DNA of 64,000 nt from Neckera pumila (Eukaryota; Streptophyta; Bryopsida; Hypnales; Neckeraceae): the NCBI GenBank assembly GCA_963969595.1, contig OZ018414.1, forward strand, positions 17,715,660 to 17,779,659, written 5' to 3'. The position numbers were made by a program, and so were the translations under genes. A model generated the notes under the pieces. The model was not told where the DNA came from. It ran no database searches and saw only the letters and a list, made by a program, of their open reading frames with translations. Positions 57,657-64,000 of the stretch are shown in pieces (the stretch's first letter is position 1; every line of letters begins with the position of its first letter).

Positions 57657-58542
57657 CTGTATATCAACCGCTTCACAGCCAACATGGCCCCCCTAAAGTC
57701 CTTGAATGACTCAGACTTCTTGAAGGAGTCCGATCCCTTAAAGCTACCTGTGTACGCCATGTCCCACAGCTTCGTTCTCCAACACTCAATGTATTTGTGA
57801 AGGGTTTGCGGCTCCGTTTGAACAGACATGTCGATTGGAATGTTATTCAAATGGCTGATGCTATCAAACATCTCCGTAGCTGCCTCTTCCAGCTACAGGG
57901 AAAATTGGCATGCAAATGGTGGATGAAATGTTAGCTTGTACTAGTCTACCAATACTAGGAGTGAAAGGCAAACGCAGCAATGTATGTAGAATGTAAACAC
58001 ATGAAGCTGAAATATATAGAATGTCTTATTATAGTAATATGTACCCTGGCATACCAACATGCCTTTGCAAGGAATGTCAACAGTCTATCCTCGTTAACTA
58101 GACAAGGAGGAAACCACCTGGCTTCCCGAGTCGGATTGGAGGAATTCATCCACTTTAGCCACTTAATCTTGTGTGCTGGATTGACATTGGATGTTGAAAT
58201 CATATTCAACTTCTCCAGTGTCAACTCTGACACTGCAAAAAGGTTCCAGTGCCTCTCGATCTGTAGCAATGATACAAATATTGATGAGAGAACAATTTAC
58301 ATGGACAATTGAGTAATTGCAATGGTTGAATAGAACATGGTACTCACTTCTTGTAGCCACTCGGGGCCTAGACTCGGGGCGGCCACTGACACAATTTTTG
58401 ACAGTTTTTGATACAACAGTCTTGTCGAATCTTTGATAGAAGTCTTCATTGCATTGGCTACTCCTTCCTTTGTAACTTTGGCGCCAGGCGTATCTTTGTT
58501 ATACTTACGAACTGCTTGATCAGTAGCTACAGAAATTTCTTA
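57657..58542 (-). CDS. Exons D-F: middle region, first codon a TAA stop
   Basis: Exon D 58542-58348, exon E 58260-58045, exon F 57892-57657. Exon D follows GATGTCAG and its first codon in the conserved frame is TAA, then EISVATDQAVRKYNK; a C-to-T change of CAA would explain it. Exon D ends WLQE before GTGAGT; exon E encodes ERHWNLFAVSELTLEKL and EARWFPPCLVNEDRLLTFLAK; exon F encodes helices with FDSISHLNNIPIDMS and KYIECWRTKLWDMAY and ends two bases into an Arg codon completed by exon G 5.4 kb away. I do not recognise a domain here; it is Trp-rich and helical. Confidence 0.55.
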
Positions 58543-58643
58543 CTGACATCCAAGATGTATCACGGAATTAGCTAAGAATAGATTCATTGATTAAATTATC
58601 AATTAAATTAAGATCATGAACTGATAAAGGCTAAGCAATATAC

Positions 58644-59872
58644 CTTGAAGATGAAAGACGTGAAGACCTCAAGGGGCATAGTGTACCACTTGGTTCTTGT
58701 CGTCTGTAAGCAGGTCTTAACCTCTTTGGGGCTAAGAAGCTCTTTGAACTTGTCAATTTCCATAACACCATATTTTTGAACTTGATAGAGGGTGTGCACC
58801 AGGTTTGTCTTGACGTGATAGTTCTCGGTGTGCCTGCCATACACATATCATTCGAAATTGCATGAGCATTATCAAAGCACATGCTAGTGAGGACGGGATT
58901 CAATCATGAAATTAGGAACACATAGGAGAAGACAACAAATGGAATGTTGCAAAATCATACTTGTTTATGTCGTGCATGGCTTGCATTGCCACTCCAATCC
59001 GATTCCGCGTATCCAAAATGATGGAATCCACAGCAATATGCCAATTTGGTTCGGTTGAATGAAGCCGCTTGATATGATTCATCCAAGCTATGCGTCTATG
59101 ATTTCCATCGTAGACATATAGCTTGAAATTGACCAAGTGCTTCAGCGCAGGCTGGGACACCAAATACTTGTTGAACTTGTCATTTGCCGAATTCCAAATC
59201 GGTTCCCATTCAAGTTTCTCAGCATCGGAGAATATTGCAGTCCGTCCAGCCTCATCACAAATTGATACATAAAAGACACAAGCCCCCTCCTCATATCCTC
59301 GAGTGAACTGATTCTCTAGCATAGTGAGGTCACAGGTGAGTGTCGGATGAACAATTGGCATAGGCACCATCCTGCATAGTGGAATTTTCATTCTAGAAAA
59401 CTCGTTCGAAATTAATCGTAGACCTTGGAGGATTGAAACAGTATCTAAGGTCTGGGTCCTCCGGATGTCGTCCTCCATGAAATCCTCGCAAATTCCGGGA
59501 AGTTGGTCTTCAGATATCTCGTCCATCTCCACATCAGTGCCAGCTTCCAATTGGAGTCCGGTAACATCCATTGCTGTCAGGGTTGTCCTAGAATGGTTTG
59601 CCATTGAACCGGTTTCCACAGTATTCTGTAAGAAGGCAAGAATATGTAAAACAATTAGAACTGGAAAATCCTCTCTTCACAAATGTAGTTAGAGAGCAAA
59701 AGTGACACCTAAATTTGAAACAAATGACGAATCCCACCAGACATACCCTAAACGGATGGACAGGGAGGTCTGTAGCAGCTATCGCCATGGCCCCGGATGG
59801 AGTATTGTCTTCAAGAACCTCCACTGCACCTTGCGATAGGGGATTATTAGTTTGCCTACTGACCCCCTGTCC
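58644..59872 (-). CDS. Exons A-C: acidic N-terminus and ParB/sulfiredoxin-like domain
   Basis: Exon A 59872-59747 (ends before GTATGT; an acceptor GAACAG precedes 59872, so 5' exons may exist upstream), exon B 59625-58961, exon C 58833-58644. Residues about 20-70 are acidic (EMDEISEDQLPG). From about residue 90 a ParB-like layout follows: KIPLCRMVPMPIVHPT, a long insertion, then KLYVYDGNHRRIAWMNHI at 59066-59119 (the G-x-H-R signature of ParB/Srx folds), then helices including NKHTENYHVKTNLVHTLYQV, where ParB proteins have their N-x-x-R/E-rich helix. The exon B/C junction splits a Lys codon. In ParB proteins this fold binds CTP and partner DNA-binding helices; the activity here is not predictable. 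No internal stop in these exons. Confidence 0.6.
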
Positions 59873-60131
59873 CTGTTCAATATATCAATAGATTAGCCAA
59901 CGGATAGAAATCCTGACAACATGATCAAATACGATGAAAAGCATGACTACGAACTTGGTGATTAGATCCCCTCCTACACTAACTGGTTCAAGGATAGCAA
60001 TTACATATAAAGCGAGTAAAGCAAATCTGTGAATAAGAAGATGAAATCCGTTTTTAGAGTGACGGCTAGCTTCCATGAAGATCAGCATTTGGCAGTGTTA
60101 GGATTCCCTCTCCTGGCTCGCCAGAATTGGT
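59873..60131. other. Stretch between exon A and the tandem array
   Basis: A/T-rich with stops in the frame of exon A (TGA near 59886), consistent with intron or 5' flank. No promoter motif could be assigned. Confidence 0.4.
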
Positions 60132-63100
60132 GTCTCGGGCCAGAGAGACCTCATGGGGTCCGCGAGTGGAGCAACAAGATTGACCTATTTGGACGCAGTA
60201 TCATCGAAAACGAGCCTGGTTTGCGTAATACTTCCACCATTAATAAGAAACATTGTTCAAATGCAACAGCTCCCACATGGATATTCTAACGGGAACCAAC
60301 AGAGATTCTGACAATGTAATGCATCTTGTTCTGACTCTAGAAATTGGTTGAGATTATATTGAATAATTTGGTTTAGGGGTTGTAATCAGTCACTGTGATT
60401 TCAAGGTCGGACCCCTTAAATTAGAATATAGACCCTCTCCCGGGACCCGAGATTTGGTCTCTCGGGTCCAAGAGGACTCCGGGAGCTGCACGCTGTTGCA
60501 TTAAAACATTCCTGCGACCAATAGCAAAGCAGTCACAGAAGTTCATCGGGGAGGATAATGACTGGAAGAACATTGACAATTTCGTTCATTAGATCATTTA
60601 GACAACAAGAACACCCTCTCCGGTGCGACGAGAATTGGTCTCCTGGGCCCGAGAGTACTCCTCGATCTGTCACTTGTTGCAACCGAAACAACCTCGCCAA
60701 TGTCTAGTTACTTAGAATAATGCAGATAAATGATATCACATTCAACTGTAAAGTTTTATAATAAGATTATCTCTTTGAAGAAGACGAAATGAAGCCGACA
60801 TCAATATGAATAAAATCCTACAACATTCGTCCGGGGATCGTTATCACTAGAATCAAGTCTACGTAATACGAATATTCTGACGTATTGGCGTTTAACAGCA
60901 GCAAATAAGGACTCGTATGTATTGGCTTAGAGTTTCCAACATTACTGACAAATTCCTCACTTGGGGCCCAAGAATTGGTCTCTCGGGCCCGAGAGACATC
61001 TGGGACCTGGATGCTGTTGCAACAATATCATTCCTCGCCAGTATAAGAAGAGCAAAACAACACAAAATCAACAGTTCATAGCCATCTGGAATATTGCTCA
61101 AATCAAGCATTGCTCTGTACAATAATAATGAAAGAACGTTCGTCAAAATCAATACAATCAAAAATATTCAACGGTGAGGATCATTACTGGGAGCAGCATC
61201 GGGAATTCGGTTCCTTGTATTCCTTAACAAACAAAAACTTCCTCTCTTGAGACCCGAGAATTGGTCTCTCGGGATCAAGAGGACTCTGGGATGTGTCACC
61301 TCATGCACCAAAACTGCCTCTCCATCATCCATATTATTCAGGACAATGGGAAATAAAGAAATCGCATTCAACTGCTAACATAAAAACCATCCGACAATCT
61401 TTTTGAAGGAAACAAAATGAAACGTAGATAAATATGAATTTAATCTTGGATCATGCGTCCGGGGATCATTATCACTTAAATCAAGATCACGAAGTGTGAT
61501 TGTTCTGATGTATTAGCCAAGACCAGCACCAGAAATGATTCGGATGTTCTGAATACAAGTATGCAGTAATCCGAAAAGGACCCTCTCCCTTGGCACGAGA
61601 ATTGGTCTCTCGGGCCCGAGAGACATCTGAATGCTGCATGCTATTGCAACGGAATCAATCCTCTCCACCATCCGAAACCAGAACCATGCCAAATCAAAAG
61701 TTCACATTCATTTGATATTTTGATCTAGACGAGCATCGCTCTGTACAAAAAGAACCATGACCGCAATCAAACTCAATTTTATCAAATGAAAACTTATAGT
61801 CAAGATGACCTCAGGAAGAAGCACTAGAATTTAGCTTCGTTAAAACAGTTAGCGAACCAAACCTACCCTCTCCTAGGACCTGAGAATCGGTCTCTTGGGC
61901 CCGAGAGGACTCTGAAGGCTATAACTAGATGCAACAAAAACTACCTGCCTAACGTGAAGTAATTAAAGACACCGCAAAAGTATGAAATCACAATCAACTG
62001 CAGTGACCTAAAATATGACAACATCATAGAGTAAAAGGAAATGTAAGCGAGATCAAAACCAAATAAATCCTAAGACATTCGTCCAGTGTTTGTTATCACT
62101 AGGATCAAGTCAACGTAATGTGTTTGTTCGGTTGTTTTTAGGGTGTAACAGCAGCAAGAAATAGGTCGGCAGTTTTGCCCTCAAGCTTCAAAATTTATTA
62201 AAAAACTCCTCTCCCGGTGCCCGAGAATTGGTCTCTTGGGCCCGAGAGACATCTGGGACCTCCATGTTGTTGCAACAAAATCAGTCCTCTCCACCATCCG
62301 AAACCAAAACCATGCCAAATCAAAAGTTCACATTCATTTGATATTTTGATCTAGACAAGCATCGCTCTGTACAAAAAGAACCATGACCGCAATCAAACTC
62401 AATTTTATCAAATGAAAACTTATAGTCAAGATGACCTCAAGAAGAAGCACTGGAATTTTGCTTCGTTGGAACAGTTAGCGAACCAAACCCACCCTCTCCT
62501 AGGACCCGAGAATTGGTCTCTCGGGCCCGAGAGGACTCTGAGGTCTATAACCTGATGCAACAAAAACTACCTGCCTAACGTGAAGTAATTAAAGACACCG
62601 CAAAAGTATGAAATCACAATCAACTGCAGTGACCTAAAATATGACAACATCATAGAGTAAAAGGAAATGTAAGCGAGATCAAAACCTAATAAATCCTAAG
62701 ACATTTGTCCAGTGTTTGTTATCACTAGGATCAAGTCAACGTAATGTGTTTGTTCGGTTGTTTTTAGGGTGTAACAGCAACAAGAAATGGGTTGGCAGAT
62801 TTGCCCTCAAGTTTCAAAATTTATTAAAAAACTCCTCTCCCGGTGCCCGAGAATTGGTCTCTCGGGCCCAAGAGACATCTGGGACCTCCATGTTGTTGCA
62901 ACAAAATCAGTCCTCTCCACCATCCGAAACCAAAACTACGCAAAATCTAAAGTTCATATTCATTTGATATTTTGATCTAGACAAGCAGCTCACCGTACAA
63001 AAAGAACCATGACCGCAATCAAACTCAATTTGATCAAATGAAAACCTATAGTCAAGATGACCTCAGGAAGAAGCACTAGAATTTTGCTTCGTTAAAACAG

Positions 63101-64000
63101 TTAGCGGACCAAACCTACCCTCTCCTAGGACCCGAGAATTGGTCTCTCGGGTCCGAGAGGACTCTGAAGTCTATAACCAGATGCAACAAATACTACCTGA
63201 CTAACGTGAAGGTACTCATCACACCATAGAAGTATGAAATGACAATCAGCTGCACTGTTCCAAAATACAACAACATCATTGAATAAAGGGAAATGTAAGC
63301 GAGATCAAAACCTAATAAATCCTAAGACATTTGTCCAGTGATCGTTATCACTAGGATCAAGTCAACGTAATGTGTTTGTTCGGTTGTTTTTAGGATGTAA
63401 CAGCAACAAGAAATGGGTCGTCAGATTTACCCTCAAGTTTCAAAATTTATTAAAAAACTCCTCTCCCGGTGCCCGAGAATTAGTCTCTCGAGCCTGAGAG
63501 ACATCTGGGAGCACCATGGTGTTGCAACGAAATCAGTCCTCGCCACCATCCAAAACCAAAACTATGCAAAATCTAAAGTTCACATTCATTTGATATTTTG
63601 ATCTAGACAAGCATTTTTATGTACGGAAAGAACTATGACCGCAATCAAACTCAATTATATAAAAAAAAAACTTATAGTCAGGATGAACACTGGAAGAAGC
63701 ACTGGAATTTCACTTTGTTGGAACAGTTAGCGAACCCAACCTACCCTCTCCTAGGACCCGCGAATTGGTCTCTCGAGCCCGTCAGGCCACTGGGCGCCGC
63801 AACCTCGAGCACTCTTTCCTCAGTCTACTGTAAATCAGCGTTACTGCTGTCCATCCCCGAAAAGACAAAAATGTTGAAGAGGAGTACACTCTCGAGGCAA
63901 CCCTTTCTGGCCCACCTAATTCACAGGAAAACCTTATAAACATTCTACATTTTAAGACCTTGAATTTCACTCTTGACGCCGGTGCAGTTCTGGTCTGTGG
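60132..64000. repeat. Tandem array, 626-bp dimeric unit with alternating 341/285-bp palindrome spacing
   Basis: Cores of CTCTCGGGCCCGAGAG (or one- to two-base variants) start at 60640, 60980, 61266, 61607, 61892, 62233, 62518, 62859, 63144, 63485 and 63770; steps are 340, 286, 341, 285, 341, 285, 341, 285, 341, 285. More diverged cores lie at 60132 and 60459. Cores of one type are preceded by TCCTAGGACCCGAGAATTGG and followed by GACTCTG; the other by CTCTCCCGGTGCCCGAGAATT and followed by ACATCTGGGA...GTTGCAAC. Upstream CCCGAGA can also pair with TCTCGGG, so two alternative hairpins exist. Outer units are the most alike (62.2-63.8 kb). The array runs off the window. Short frames inside are repeat translations. 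Confidence 0.85.

Larger units (their letters stand above)
46693..59872 (-). pseudogene. ParB-like + amino-methyltransferase-like gene, 11 exons, broken
   Basis: Eleven minus-strand exons join with matching phases at every GT-AG junction: 59872-59747, 59625-58961, 58833-58644, 58542-58348, 58260-58045, 57892-57657, 52231-51574, 51446-51093, 51007-50734, 50626-47026 (minus an insertion) and 46939-46693. Taking the ATG at 59788 (GCCATGGCG context) gives 1094 codons. Order: acidic N-terminus, ParB/sulfiredoxin-like fold with DGNHRR, a ~300-residue middle part, Lys-rich linker, then a methyltransferase-like fold in the beta-class order (motif IV before motif I). Such pairs are known in phage and bacterial DNA methylases; a plant gene of this make-up is not one I can name. 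Damage: TAA at codon ~300, TAG at ~669, TAG at ~815, and a 3388-bp insertion at codon ~969. It may be one dead copy of a living family. Confidence 0.7.

Noticed and set aside
60132..64000. CRISPR-like array
   Set aside because: The repeats are 285-341 bp apart in plant DNA with near-identical intervening sequence, so this is a satellite, not repeats with unique spacers.
1..64000. tRNA, rRNA or snRNA genes
   Set aside because: I looked for cloverleaf-type and conserved rRNA motifs by eye and found none I could support; a covariance scan would be needed to be sure.

Overview
The window is nuclear DNA of a land plant: AT-rich, full of small transposable elements, with short GT-AG introns, an interstitial AAACCCT telomere-type run and a neprosin-family gene. 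I cannot name the species. Nothing suggests bacterial, organellar or viral DNA.

Region 1 (1-11568) is a giant inverted repeat. Arms 1-4394 and 7175-11568 mirror each other without indels (x pairs with 11569-x), around a 2780-bp spacer. Each arm holds an intact 263-codon gene for a degenerate EF-hand-like protein, about three 365-430-bp tandem repeats on its 5' side, and a broken PAS-like multi-exon relic that converges on it. A diverged third copy of the same segment lies at about 29.1-34.9 kb in the orientation of the right arm.

Region 2 (11.6-24.5 kb) and region 4 (34.9-46.6 kb) contain almost no genes. They hold layered small transposons: a TTAA-flanked family with CCCCTAAAGG ends (about 925 bp, piggyBac-like ends), CACTA-type and pogo-type MITEs, hairpin elements and a solo LTR with its target duplication.

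Region 3 (25.8-27.9 kb) is the one clearly intact conventional gene: a two-exon, 448-aa secreted neprosin-type glutamic peptidase with a TATA box upstream.

Region 5 (46.7-59.9 kb, minus strand) is the most unusual locus. Eleven exons join in one consistent frame (about 1094 codons) and encode a ParB/sulfiredoxin-like domain (DGNHRR motif), a Lys-rich linker, and a domain laid out like a beta-class amino DNA methyltransferase, with a DPPY-like DVPE motif before a degenerate SAM-binding motif I. The gene is broken by three in-frame stops (TAA, TAG, TAG), each explicable as a C-to-T change in a Gln codon, and by a 3388-bp element in its penultimate exon. A separate 4.87-kb element with GACCG-rich ends and a ~130-bp satellite sits in one intron.

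Region 6 (60.1-64.0 kb), just upstream of that gene, is a tandem array with a 626-bp period. A 16-bp palindrome (CTCTCGGGCCCGAGAG) recurs at strictly alternating 341- and 285-bp spacings; a single related copy lies inside an intron of the gene.
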